The notes under the pieces are model-generated. The model was not told the DNA's origin. It made no database searches and was given only the letters and a program-made list of their open reading frames with translations. From the NCBI GenBank assembly GCA_963588905.1, contig CAVAJF010000013.1, positions 1-64,000 on the forward strand: a stretch of DNA of 64,000 nucleotides. The letters are read 5' to 3'. Below are positions 8,717-16,393 of the stretch, in pieces; position 1 is the stretch's first letter, and each line of letters opens with the position of its first letter. The stretch comes from Butyricicoccus_A sp963588905. Lineage in GTDB: Bacteria > Bacillota > Clostridia > Oscillospirales > Butyricicoccaceae. Made by a program: the position numbers and the translations under genes.

Positions 8717-10928
8717 TCTGACGCAGTCTCCTTTCGATAGCAGCCAGACCAAAGGTCATCAGCTTGACCAGAATATAGTAAATAATAGCTACGGCAATCA
8801 GCGGCAGGAATGCCTGATAGGTACGCGATACGATAAAGTCGCCCGCCTTGGTCAGGTCAACAATCGCAACGTAACCGACGATAGAGGTTTCCTTTACCAG
8901 CGTAATCATCTCATTGCCCAGTGCCGGAATGACATTCTTAATGGCCTGCGGCAAAATGATATACCGCATGGTCTCGCCATAAGTGAAGCCCAGCGAACGG
9001 CCGCCTTCCATCTGACCGTTATCTACTGCCAAAATGCCTGCGCGGATGTTCTCTGCAACGTATGCACCGCTGTTGATGCCAAATGCCAAAATGGCTGCGA
9101 CAACCGCATAGCGGCTGCGGAAGATAACCATGAACATAATCAGCAGCTGTACCATAGACGGGGTACCGCGCAGAATGTCAATATACACACCGGCAATGCG
9201 CGACCAAATGGTCTTTTTCTTTCTGCGCACTTCGGTCAGCTTCATCAGTGCAATGATAAAGCCAAGTACAATGCCCAAAATGCCTGCGCAAATCGAAATG
9301 CCAATCGTGACGCCAAGGCCCTTAATCATCAGCATGTAGCCGTTGGTATCGACAAATACATACTTCAGATTTTCCAAAAAGCCCTTGTTTGCCGCGGTGC
9401 TCTCCTGATTTTCGGTGTCAACCGTTGCGGCACTGCCATTGATGTACTGCTCGACCAGCTTGTCAAAGGTGCCGTCTTCTTTGATCTTGTTCAGACCATC
9501 GTTAATCATCTGAAGGGTCTCGGTATCGCCCTTCTTGACAGCAATCGCATACTGCTCGGTGGAGGTGTCATCCTTCATCATCTTGAGCGTATCCTTGTTG
9601 TTGGCAACAAAGTTCTGCGCCGGATTCTGGTCGATGACAACCGCATCGACACCGCCGTTTTTCAGCGCAACAACGGCGTCTGTGCCCTTCTTAAAGCGCT
9701 GCACATCGGTTTTACTGTCTGTGATAACCTCGTTATCGTCTCCCGGTGTGCAAAGCAAATCACCGGTCGTGCCTTCCTGCACGCCGATCTTTTTGCCGTT
9801 GAGATCTGCCAGCTTGGTGACATCGCTGTCCTTTTTGACGACAATGCACTGCGTTGCCGTATAATAGCTGTCAGAAAAATCAACCGACTGGCGGCGATCC
9901 GGCGTATCCGTCATACCTGCGATAACGGCATCCAGACTGCCGGTAGACAGCGAGGCTACCAGAGACTTAAACTCCATGTTGGTAATCTTGACGTTAAAGC
10001 CCTCTGCCTTACCGATTGCCTTGATAACAGCCATATCAAAGCCGTCCGGCTGACCATCGTTGCCGATGTACTCAAACGGTGGGAACTCGGCATTGGTGCC
10101 GACCGTCAGTGTCTTGCCGGTGTTTGCTGTTGTTTCTTCCGTCTCACTGCCACCGATATACTGCGCTACCAGCTTATCGAACGTGCCGTTTTCCTTGATT
10201 TTCTTGAGACCATCATTGATCTTATTCAGCGTCTCGGTATCGCCCTTCTGTACAGCGATGGCATACTGCTCGGTAGAGGTATCATCCTGCATCATCTTGA
10301 GCGTGTCCGGATTTTTAGACACAAAGTTCTCTGCCGGATTCTGGTCGATGACGACTGCATCGACACCGCCATTGTTCAGGGCTACCACAGCATCGGTGCC
10401 CTTCTTGAAGCGCTGTACATCGGTCTTGCTGTCTGTGATAACCTCATTGTCTGCACCCGGTGTACACAGCAAGTCACCGGTTGTGCCCTCCTGCACGCCG
10501 ATTTTCTTGCCGTTCAGATCTGCCAGCTTCGTGACATCACTGTCTTTCTTGACAATAATGCACTGGGTTGCCGTATAATAGCTGTCCGAGAAATCGACGG
10601 ATTGCTTACGATCTTCTGTCACGGTCATGCCTGCAATGACAGCGTCCAAGCTGCCCGTGGACAGCGAAGCTACCAGAGACTTGAACTCCATATTGGAGAT
10701 CTTGACCTCAAATCCTTCTTCCTTGCCAATCGCCTTGATGACGGCCATGTCAAAGCCGTCCGGCTGGCCATCATTGCCGATGTACTCAAACGGCGGGAAT
10801 TCCGCGTTGGTGCCGACTGTCAGAACATCTGCCGCTTGTGCCTTGGACGCACTCGGGAAGAATACGCCGCCAGCTACGAGCAGACACGCCAGACACATCG
10901 CCAGCAAACGCTTTACGCTTTTTTTCAT
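8703..10928 (-). CDS. Amino-acid ABC transporter: two fused substrate-binding domains plus permease
   Basis: A 741-aa fusion: signal/anchor segment (about 1-32), substrate-binding domain 1 (33-265), substrate-binding domain 2 (271-505), then a HisM/GlnP-type permease with the EAA loop GLGFTYGETMRYIILPQA-like motif (about 533-735). The two binding domains are near-identical, each opening with LTVGTNAEFPPFEY. Because the subunit dimerises around one ATPase dimer, the importer would present four receptors. The same layout is known from the GlnPQ importer of lactic acid bacteria. The start at 10928 (MKKSVKRLL) has AGAAAGGAAA upstream. It lies downstream of ilvE, separated by a long hairpin. Confidence 0.92.
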   Translation of the reverse strand: MKKSVKRLLAMCLACLLVAGGVFFPSASKAQAADVLTVGTNAEFPPFEYIGNDGQPDGFDMAVIKAIGKEEGFEVKISNMEFKSLVASLSTGSLDAVIAGMTVTEDRKQSVDFSDSYYTATQCIIVKKDSDVTKLADLNGKKIGVQEGTTGDLLCTPGADNEVITDSKTDVQRFKKGTDAVVALNNGGVDAVVIDQNPAENFVSKNPDTLKMMQDDTSTEQYAIAVQKGDTETLNKINDGLKKIKENGTFDKLVAQYIGGSETEETTANTGKTLTVGTNAEFPPFEYIGNDGQPDGFDMAVIKAIGKAEGFNVKITNMEFKSLVASLSTGSLDAVIAGMTDTPDRRQSVDFSDSYYTATQCIVVKKDSDVTKLADLNGKKIGVQEGTTGDLLCTPGDDNEVITDSKTDVQRFKKGTDAVVALKNGGVDAVVIDQNPAQNFVANNKDTLKMMKDDTSTEQYAIAVKKGDTETLQMINDGLNKIKEDGTFDKLVEQYINGSAATVDTENQESTAANKGFLENLKYVFVDTNGYMLMIKGLGVTIGISICAGILGIVLGFIIALMKLTEVRRKKKTIWSRIAGVYIDILRGTPSMVQLLIMFMVIFRSRYAVVAAILAFGINSGAYVAENIRAGILAVDNGQMEGGRSLGFTYGETMRYIILPQAIKNVIPALGNEMITLVKETSIVGYVAIVDLTKAGDFIVSRTYQAFLPLIAVAIIYYILVKLMTFGLAAIERRLRQSDNR
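9410..10840 (-). repeat. Tandem duplication encoding two substrate-binding domains
   Basis: Two direct copies of roughly 714 nt inside the ABC fusion gene. Matching landmarks (the VGTNAEFPPFEY codons) lie at about 10811-10830 and 10097-10116. Differences are scattered and mostly synonymous, so the duplication is fairly recent or kept uniform by gene conversion. Confidence 0.85.
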
Positions 10929-10971
10929 GCTCTGCTGTTTCCTTTCTGATTTATTTTTTACTCGAATAAAA

Positions 10972-11014
10972 AGAGGATGAGGCGAACGAACCGATAGTCG
11001 TTGTCCCATCCTCT
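10972..11014 (-). terminator. Long hairpin between ilvE and the ABC operon
   Basis: Minus-strand AGAGGATG/CATCCTCT stem, extended inward by a second imperfect helix, followed by TTTTT. It is probably the ilvE terminator. I see no clear promoter between it and the ABC gene, so partial readthrough may feed that operon. Confidence 0.65.
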
Positions 11015-11049
11015 GATTCTACACAGGTCAACAAATTGTTGTGATAAAC

Positions 11050-12120
11050 TTAGTCGTCTACTGCAACCGTCCAGCCCATGTCATCCGGCTTGGTGCCCCA
11101 CTGGATACCGGTCAGGGTATCATACAGTCTCTGGGTAACTTCACCGATCTTACCGTCGTTGATCTTGCAAACATCATCCTCGTAGCGCAGTTCGCCTACC
11201 GGAGAGATAACAGCAGCGGTACCCGTGCCGAATACTTCTTCCAGCTTGCCTTCCTTAGAAGCCTTGACGATGTCAACAATCGGCAGACGCTCTTCGGATA
11301 CCTTGTAGCCCCACTTCTCCAGCAGTGCAATGCAGGAACGACGGGTAACGCCCGGCAATACGGTGCCTACACACGGAGCAGTGTAGATCGTGCCGTCAAT
11401 CTTGAAGAAGCAGTTCATGGAGCCAACTTCTTCTACGTACTTATGCTCTACGCCGTCCAGCCACAGGCTCTGCTCGTAGCCCAGCTCATGACCCTTTACC
11501 TGAGAAATCAGGGATGCAGCGTAGTTGCCGCCGCACTTGGTAAAGCCAGTGCCGCCCGGGCAAGCACGGGTGTACTCATCTTCTACGAAGATCTTAACCG
11601 GGTTGATGCCGGTAGAGTAATATGCGCCAACAGGGGAACAGATAATCATAAACTTATGGGTCTTGGAGGTACGAACACCCAGATGCGGCTCATCTGCAAA
11701 GATGAACGGACGGATGTACAGAGAAGTACCCGGCAGAGACGGAACCCAGTCCTCTTCTACCTTGACCAGTGCCTTGACAGCCTGAACGAAGTCCTCGACC
11801 GGCAGCTGCGGCAGGCACATACGAGCGTTGGTGTTCCACATACGCTCTGCGTTGCAGTCCGGACGGAACAGCTGAATCTTGCCCTCCGGCGTGCGATATG
11901 CCTTCATACCCTCGAAAGACTCCATGGCATAATGCAGAACCATAGCTGCCGGATCCAGCTGAATCGGCTGATACGGTACGATGCGTGCGTCATGCCAGCC
12001 AATGCCCTCGGTATGATCGATAATCAGCATATGATCGGTATAATAATTACCAAATCCCAGATTGTGCTGATCCGGCTTCGGCTTTTTGTTCGTCGTCGGG
12101 GTAAATTTGATGTCTAACAT
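11050..12120 (-). CDS. ilvE: Branched-chain amino-acid aminotransferase
   Basis: PLP enzyme interconverting leucine, isoleucine and valine with their 2-oxo acids; cytoplasmic, 356 aa, type IV aminotransferase fold. The PLP lysine lies in TKCGGNYAAS (about residue 195) and the conserved EVGSMNCFF segment follows. The 356-residue length matches the longer class II BCAT form. The start at 12120 (MLDIKFTP) has GGGAAAAGAGTG upstream; the open frame to 12234 runs through the promoter. It is alone under a clear promoter, although the amino-acid importer downstream may share some transcription. Confidence 0.94.
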   Translation of the reverse strand: MLDIKFTPTTNKKPKPDQHNLGFGNYYTDHMLIIDHTEGIGWHDARIVPYQPIQLDPAAMVLHYAMESFEGMKAYRTPEGKIQLFRPDCNAERMWNTNARMCLPQLPVEDFVQAVKALVKVEEDWVPSLPGTSLYIRPFIFADEPHLGVRTSKTHKFMIICSPVGAYYSTGINPVKIFVEDEYTRACPGGTGFTKCGGNYAASLISQVKGHELGYEQSLWLDGVEHKYVEEVGSMNCFFKIDGTIYTAPCVGTVLPGVTRRSCIALLEKWGYKVSEERLPIVDIVKASKEGKLEEVFGTGTAAVISPVGELRYEDDVCKINDGKIGEVTQRLYDTLTGIQWGTKPDDMGWTVAVDD

Positions 12121-12178
12121 AGTGTATTCACTCTTTTCCCGCCATAATAGCGAATTGTTTTGAAAATCGTATGAGAAT

Positions 12179-12207
12179 ATTTTATATAACTTGTGTGCGT
12201 ATTGCAA
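12179..12207 (-). promoter_or_regulatory. Promoter of ilvE
   Basis: Minus strand TTGCAA (12202-12207), 17-nt spacer, TAAAAT (12179-12184). Confidence 0.65.
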
Positions 12208-12274
12208 GAGCCTGACGCTATTTTTTTGCGGCAAACTCTATTTTTTTCACCTGTTCCTGCACCTTCCCGCCCCT

Positions 12275-12294
12275 TATGCATCAGCTGATGCATA
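12275..12294. repeat. Perfect 20-bp palindrome, possible operator
   Basis: Arms TATGCATCAG and CTGATGCATA with no spacer, between the fba terminator and the ilvE promoter, about 68 bp upstream of the ilvE -35 box. There is no T run on either side, so it is not an obvious terminator. Confidence 0.6.
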
Positions 12295-12333
12295 TTTTAG
12301 GCTGCGTGGGCAAATTGATTCTCTTCCCGGCGC

Positions 12334-12364
12334 AAAAAAGGCTGCATCCGAAGATGCAGCCTTT
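12334..12364 (-). terminator. Terminator of fba
   Basis: Twelve-bp perfect stem AAAGGCTGCATC/GATGCAGCCTTT with a 4-nt loop, and a T run on the minus strand (12334-12339). Confidence 0.92.
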
Positions 12365-12392
12365 CGATTCAGGTTTAGCAAAAGCCCAAGAA

Positions 12393-13361
12393 TTAAGCCT
12401 TGCCGTCGCAGCCCAGAACGTTAACGATCTTATGAGCTACCATGTCCTTAACAGCCTGACGAGCCGGCTTCAGGTACTGGCGCGGATCGAAGTGATCCGG
12501 ATGCTCAGCCATGTGCTTACGGATGGAAGCAGTCATAGCCAGACGGATATCAGAGTCGATGTTGATCTTGCATACAGCCAGCTTAGCAGCCTTACGCAGC
12601 TGATCTTCCGGAATACCGATAGCATCCGGCATCTTGCCGCCGTAGGTGTTTACGATCTTTACGAACTCCTGCGGAACGGAGGAAGAACCGTGCAGAACGA
12701 TCGGGAAGCCCGGCAGACGCTTGATGCACTCTTCCAGTACGTCGAAACGGAGCGGAGGCGGAACCAGGATGCCGTCCTCGTTGCGGGTGCACTGCTCCGG
12801 GGTGAACTTATATGCGCCATGGGAAGTACCGATAGCGATTGCCAGAGAGTCACAACCGGTGCGGGAAACGAATTCCTCTACTTCTTCCGGATGGGTGTAG
12901 CTCTCGTTGCCAGCCTCAACAACAACTTCGTCCTCGACGCCAGCCAGGGTGCCCAGCTCAGCCTCAACAACTACGCCGTGGTCATGTGCATACTCTACAA
13001 CCTGCTTGGTCAGAGCGATGTTCTCCTCGAAAGACTTGGAGGAAGCGTCGATCATAACAGAGGTGAAGCCGCCGTCGATGCAGGACTTACAAACCTCGAA
13101 AGAGTCGCCGTGATCCAGATGCAGAGCGATCGGGATGTCCGGGTTGTTGATGACAGCAGCCTCAACCATCTTTACCAGATAGGTGTGGTTTGCGTAAGCG
13201 CGAGCGCCCTTGGATACCTGCAGGATAACCGGAGCCTTCAGCTCACCAGCAGCCTCCGTGATACCCTGAACGATCTCCATGTTGTTAACATTGAAAGCGC
13301 CAACTGCGTAACCGCCGTCATATGCCTTCTTGAACATCTCAGTAGTAGTTACAAGTGCCAT
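12393..13361 (-). CDS. fba: Class II fructose-1,6-bisphosphate aldolase
   Basis: Zinc-dependent glycolytic aldolase splitting fructose-1,6-bisphosphate into dihydroxyacetone phosphate and glyceraldehyde-3-phosphate; 322 aa, TIM barrel. Visible features are the metal and active-site segment LHLDHGDSFE (about 78-88), the EAELGTLAGVED segment, the metal histidine in GTSHGAYKF and the phosphate-binding LHGSSSVP. GAAAGGAAGATGAAT precedes the ATG. It is transcribed away from the PPi-phosphofructokinase gene, whose product makes its substrate; both start from facing promoters in a 316-nt gap. Confidence 0.96.
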   Translation of the reverse strand: MALVTTTEMFKKAYDGGYAVGAFNVNNMEIVQGITEAAGELKAPVILQVSKGARAYANHTYLVKMVEAAVINNPDIPIALHLDHGDSFEVCKSCIDGGFTSVMIDASSKSFEENIALTKQVVEYAHDHGVVVEAELGTLAGVEDEVVVEAGNESYTHPEEVEEFVSRTGCDSLAIAIGTSHGAYKFTPEQCTRNEDGILVPPPLRFDVLEECIKRLPGFPIVLHGSSSVPQEFVKIVNTYGGKMPDAIGIPEDQLRKAAKLAVCKINIDSDIRLAMTASIRKHMAEHPDHFDPRQYLKPARQAVKDMVAHKIVNVLGCDGKA

Positions 13362-13429
13362 TATTCATCTTCCTTTCAGAAATTTTCCGTGTGCAAACAG
13401 CCATAAACACACGAATTCCGTATAGCGTT

Positions 13430-13458
13430 ATTTTACCAGTCTTTCACACTAAAATCAA
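13430..13458 (-). promoter_or_regulatory. Promoter of fba
   Basis: Minus strand TTGATT (13453-13458), 17-nt spacer, TAAAAT (13430-13435). Confidence 0.7.
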
Positions 13459-13546
13459 GTCGATTGTGTAAGTTTCGCAAATTTTATCCAAAGCCCGCCC
13501 CAAAACGAATCTCTGCGTGCTTTTTGTGCACCTCTTTCAAAAAGAA

Positions 13547-13575
13547 TTGATTTTCCTTGGAAAATATGGTATATT
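13547..13575 (+). promoter_or_regulatory. Promoter of the phosphofructokinase gene
   Basis: TTGATT (13547-13552), 17-nt spacer, TATATT (13570-13575). The -35 hexamer is the same as that of the divergent fba promoter. Confidence 0.7.
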
Positions 13576-13677
13576 CAAATTAACATCGGAAACTGCGGCA
13601 GAAGTGGACTTTTTTCGTCCGGCGGAAACGAGACGCCGCCGCGTTTCTCTCGTGACAATTTAGGAGGTTTTTGAATT

Positions 13678-14913
13678 ATGAGTGAGCTGAAGGGTGCTAT
13701 GATCATCGGCCAGTCCGGTGGTCCGACTTCTGTTATCAACGCAAGCGCATACGGCGCAATCAAGGCTGGTCTGGATTCTGATTCCATCACCACCGTTTAT
13801 GGCGCTGCAAACGGCATTGTCGGCGTTCTGAACGACAAGCTGTATATCATGGACAAGGAAGATCCGGCTGAGCTGGAGCTGCTGAAGTACACCCCGTCTT
13901 CCGCACTGGGTTCCTGCCGCTACAAGATCGCTGATCCGGACGTAGACGACACCGATTACAAGCGCATCCTTGAGATCTTCAAGAAGTATGACGTTCGTTA
14001 CTTCTTCTACAACGGCGGTAACGACTCCATGGATACCTGCAACAAGATCTCTAAGTATATGAAGAAGGTTGGCTACGACTGCCGCGTTATGGGCATTCCG
14101 AAGACCATCGACAACGACCTGTTCGGCACCGATCACTGCCCGGGCTTCGCTTCTGCTGCTAAGTATATCGCTACTTCCATCGCAGAAGTTTACCAGGATT
14201 CCCACGTATACGACAAGGGTCAGGTTTCCATCATCGAGATCATGGGCCGTCACGCAGGCTGGCTGGCAGGCGCTGCTTCCCTGGCTTCCGTTGCTGGCTA
14301 TCCGGCTGATCTGGTTTACTTGCCGGAAGTTGACTTCAACATGGACGAGTTCCTGGAAGACGTTTCCGCACTGTGGGAGAAGAACCACAATGTTATCGTA
14401 GCTGTATCTGAGGGTATCCACTACGCTGACGGTTCCTTCGTATCCGAGGCTAAGACCTCTGCTACCGACGGCTTCGGTCATGCTCAGCTGGGCGGCCTGG
14501 CTGCTATGCTGGCAGACGTTGTCAAGGAAAAGCTGGGCGTAAAGGTTCGCGGCATCGAGCTGTCCCTGCTGCAGCGCTGCGCTGCTCATTGCGCTTCCCA
14601 GACCGACATCGACGAGTCCTTCCTGGCTGGTCAGACTGCTGTTAACTCCGCAGTTGCTGGCGAGACCGACAAGATGGTTGCTTTCGAGTGCTCCCGTGAG
14701 AACGGCTACACCTGCAAGACCAAGCTGCTGAACCTGTCCGACGTAGCAAACTACGAGAAGAAGGTTCCGGTAGAGTGGATCAACGAGCGTGGCAACAACG
14801 TATCTGACGAGTTCGTTAAGTACGCTCTGCCGCTGATTCAGGGCGAGACCCAGATGAAGAAGGAAAATGGCCTGCCGCGCTTTGCAAAGCTGGCTAAGGT
14901 AGTTGCTGAGTAA
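13678..14913 (+). CDS. pfp: PPi-dependent 6-phosphofructokinase
   Basis: Phosphorylates fructose-6-phosphate, probably with pyrophosphate rather than ATP. The family's donor signature is visible: GGND (about residue 112) where ATP enzymes have GGDG-type residues, and PKTIDND (about 141), whose Lys replaces the Gly of ATP-dependent PGTIDND enzymes. Length is 411 aa, versus about 320 for bacterial ATP-PFK. The MGRHAGWLAG substrate segment is present. TTAGGAGG lies 10 nt upstream of the ATG. With PPi the step is reversible and saves ATP, common in anaerobic Clostridia. Codon use is strongly biased, suggesting high expression. Confidence 0.93.
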   Translation: MSELKGAMIIGQSGGPTSVINASAYGAIKAGLDSDSITTVYGAANGIVGVLNDKLYIMDKEDPAELELLKYTPSSALGSCRYKIADPDVDDTDYKRILEIFKKYDVRYFFYNGGNDSMDTCNKISKYMKKVGYDCRVMGIPKTIDNDLFGTDHCPGFASAAKYIATSIAEVYQDSHVYDKGQVSIIEIMGRHAGWLAGAASLASVAGYPADLVYLPEVDFNMDEFLEDVSALWEKNHNVIVAVSEGIHYADGSFVSEAKTSATDGFGHAQLGGLAAMLADVVKEKLGVKVRGIELSLLQRCAAHCASQTDIDESFLAGQTAVNSAVAGETDKMVAFECSRENGYTCKTKLLNLSDVANYEKKVPVEWINERGNNVSDEFVKYALPLIQGETQMKKENGLPRFAKLAKVVAE

Positions 14914-14947
14914 TTTTTCTCACCTATCTCTACAAACAAACAATTGT

Positions 14948-14980
14948 ACCGGCAGATGCTTCGGCGTCTGCCGGTTTTTT
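14948..14980 (+). terminator. Terminator of pfp
   Basis: Stem ACCGGCAGA(TGC)/(GCG)TCTGCCGGT followed by six T. Confidence 0.92.
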
Positions 14981-14995
14981 CATGCGTCAATCTCA

Positions 14996-15025
14996 ACCAC
15001 TTATCCCGTATTTTCTACCAGTTAT
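14996..15025 (+). promoter_or_regulatory. Candidate LytTR binding site
   Basis: Two 9-bp direct repeats, ACCACTTAT (14996-15004) and ACCAGTTAT (15017-15025), separated by exactly 12 bp. This is the arrangement known for LytTR-domain activators. They sit just upstream of a -10 element TATACT (15059-15064) and the LytTR gene, which suggests autoregulation. Confidence 0.6.
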
Positions 15026-15093
15026 GGAAAATATTGAGACAACACACGCCATTCCTGCTATACTACAATCACACAAGAGAGGAGGGAACGTAC

Positions 15094-15543
15094 ATGAAAA
15101 TTACTCTACAGCCATCAGACAACGAAGAACTCGAAATCATGATTCGCGGAAACCTCAGTGACCCGCAGATCCCGCAGATTATCACCGCCCTGCACGCTGC
15201 CAAGGCAACTTCTCGTCTGTTTTTGTATCAAGAAGGCAAAGAATATCTGTGTCCCGTCGAGGAAATTTACTATTTTGAGGCGATGGACAGAAAAATCATC
15301 GCCTATACCAAACACGGCTGCATGGAAGCGCGAAACAAATTATACGAACTGGCAGAAACGCTTCACCATAGCGGATTCGTTCAAATCAACAAAGGTACGC
15401 TTCTCAATGTCCGGCAGGCACAGTCTGTACAATCGGAATTTTCCGGTAATTACCTCGTGATTCTGCGCGATAACCAGACGCGCCTGACAATTTCCCGCAA
15501 GTATTTCAAGGCCTTTCGTGCTTATGTAGAAAAGGAGTTGTGA
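15094..15543 (+). CDS. LytTR-family DNA-binding regulator
   Basis: Small 149-aa transcription factor with a short N-terminal region and a LytTR DNA-binding domain (about 50-148), but no receiver domain. Visible family features are YLCPVEEIYYFEAMDRKIIAYT and the C-terminal NYLVILRDN...LTISRKYFKAFRAYV. GGAGGG precedes the ATG at 15094; the frame stays open back to 14944 but that part includes the promoter. It is followed 3 nt later by a DUF3021 membrane protein, a very common Firmicutes pair in which the membrane partner probably controls the regulator. Candidate target repeats lie in its own promoter. Confidence 0.9.
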   Translation: MKITLQPSDNEELEIMIRGNLSDPQIPQIITALHAAKATSRLFLYQEGKEYLCPVEEIYYFEAMDRKIIAYTKHGCMEARNKLYELAETLHHSGFVQINKGTLLNVRQAQSVQSEFSGNYLVILRDNQTRLTISRKYFKAFRAYVEKEL

Positions 15544-15546
15544 CCT

Positions 15547-15948
15547 ATGAAAAAGCTCAATATCATGTATATTTTCAATTATCTGATTACCGGCGTCGCC
15601 TTTGCCGCTATTTTTGTCGCGATTGCGATGCTCATCAATTTTGGCATGACGGAGCTGCTGAAAAACTTCATCGTCTGGATGATCGGCGGCGGCATCATTG
15701 GTCTGCTGTCTCTGATTTACGAAAACGAGCAGCTGTCCACGTTGGGAGCAACATTGATTCACGCCCCGCTCACCTGCCTGACTGCACTTATCTGCGGCTG
15801 GATCTGCGGCTATGGAGACGGTTCTATCCTTCTTCTCGTCACACGGATGATTCCGTTTATTGTTGGCATTTATATTATTGTTCATGTCATCTTATACCTG
15901 CTGCGCCGTGCATCCGTCAACCACATCAACCAGCAGCTCAACAAATAA
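15547..15948 (+). CDS. DUF3021 membrane protein
   Basis: A 133-aa integral membrane protein with four hydrophobic helices (roughly 10-32, 38-58, 68-86, 94-118). It begins 3 nt after the LytTR gene, so the two are cotranscribed and probably coupled. Family members sit next to LytTR regulators and are thought to hold them inactive at the membrane; no ligand is evident from the sequence. Confidence 0.85.
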   Translation: MKKLNIMYIFNYLITGVAFAAIFVAIAMLINFGMTELLKNFIVWMIGGGIIGLLSLIYENEQLSTLGATLIHAPLTCLTALICGWICGYGDGSILLLVTRMIPFIVGIYIIVHVILYLLRRASVNHINQQLNK

Positions 15949-16013
15949 TTTTCTATTCGGACAGACACCTCCCGCCTGTTTCCCGCTTATACTGCGTGCA
16001 AGAGGTGAGGCAT

Positions 16014-16163
16014 ATGGTCTGCTGCTGGAAAGTCTTTGGTCTGGCTGCGGCGGCATTCGGACTGGGCTTGCTGCTCGCAGAGCTGCTTCCCACCTGTCTG
16101 CTGCTGCCAATCGCAACAATTTTACTGATTGCAGCCGGTATCGTCGTACATGGAAACGCATGA
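16014..16163 (+). CDS. Small hydrophobic protein, 49 aa
   Basis: Short frame opened by ATG at 16014 with AGAGGTGAGG immediately upstream. The product is almost wholly hydrophobic: a first helix around 7-27 (LAAAAFGLGLLLAELLP) and a second around 28-46. It ends 14 nt before spoVM, whose ribosome-binding site begins at its stop codon, so both are likely one transcript. I recognise no family; a role in the forespore envelope is a guess from position. Confidence 0.65.
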   Translation: MVCCWKVFGLAAAAFGLGLLLAELLPTCLLLPIATILLIAAGIVVHGNA

Positions 16164-16177
16164 AAGGAGTCTGTCCG

Positions 16178-16264
16178 ATGAAAATTGTCGTCATCAAAAG
16201 CCCTAAGCTGCTCGCCGGTATTTTACGAGGGATCTTCGGCATGAAAAATACCCCTTCTGTCTAA
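16178..16264 (+). CDS. spoVM: Stage V sporulation protein M (SpoVM)
   Basis: A 28-residue amphipathic peptide that marks the convex forespore surface and recruits SpoIVA at the start of coat assembly. Aligned by eye with the Bacillus subtilis peptide it keeps Lys2, Ile6, Lys7, Pro9, Lys10, Leu12, Gly14, Ile15 and Arg17, including the membrane-curvature residues Ile6, Pro9 and Arg17. GAAAGGAGT lies 8 nt upstream. The gene is easily missed because of its size. Its partner spoIVA and the SpoIVA partner sipL lie 2.4-5.4 kb downstream. Confidence 0.9.
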   Translation: MKIVVIKSPKLLAGILRGIFGMKNTPSV

Positions 16265-16270
16265 AATCTC

Positions 16271-16300
16271 TCTTGACTTTTTGGCCTTGCATTTGCTACA
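16271..16300 (+). promoter_or_regulatory. Promoter ahead of MATE leader
   Basis: TTGACT (16271-16276), 18-nt spacer, TACAAT (16295-16300), in the short gap after spoVM. The predicted transcript begins near 16307 and meets a terminator hairpin at once. Confidence 0.6.
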
Positions 16301-16321
16301 ATAATACACATACCGAGTAGC

Positions 16322-16360
16322 AAAAAGCGTAAATCCAGGTTTCTGGATTTACGCTTTTTT
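16322..16360 (+). terminator. Leader terminator upstream of MATE gene
   Basis: Fifteen-bp perfect stem AAAGCGTAAATCCAG/CTGGATTTACGCTTT with a GTTT loop, followed by T. It lies between a promoter at 16271-16300 and the MATE start at 16394, so it may act as an attenuator as well as end spoVM transcripts. Confidence 0.85.
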
Positions 16361-16393
16361 GTGTTTTATTTGATAAAAAGTGAGGTATTCTTG

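Noticed and set aside
8619..10949. A 776-codon open frame on the plus strand
   Set aside because: It is antisense to the binding-protein/permease fusion, whose motifs and ribosome-binding site are clear; the antisense product has no recognisable features.
10972..11014. T-box or riboswitch before the amino-acid importer
   Set aside because: Only a long hairpin with a T run is present; no T-box sequence (TGGNACC-type) or known aptamer core was seen, so terminator of ilvE is the simpler reading.
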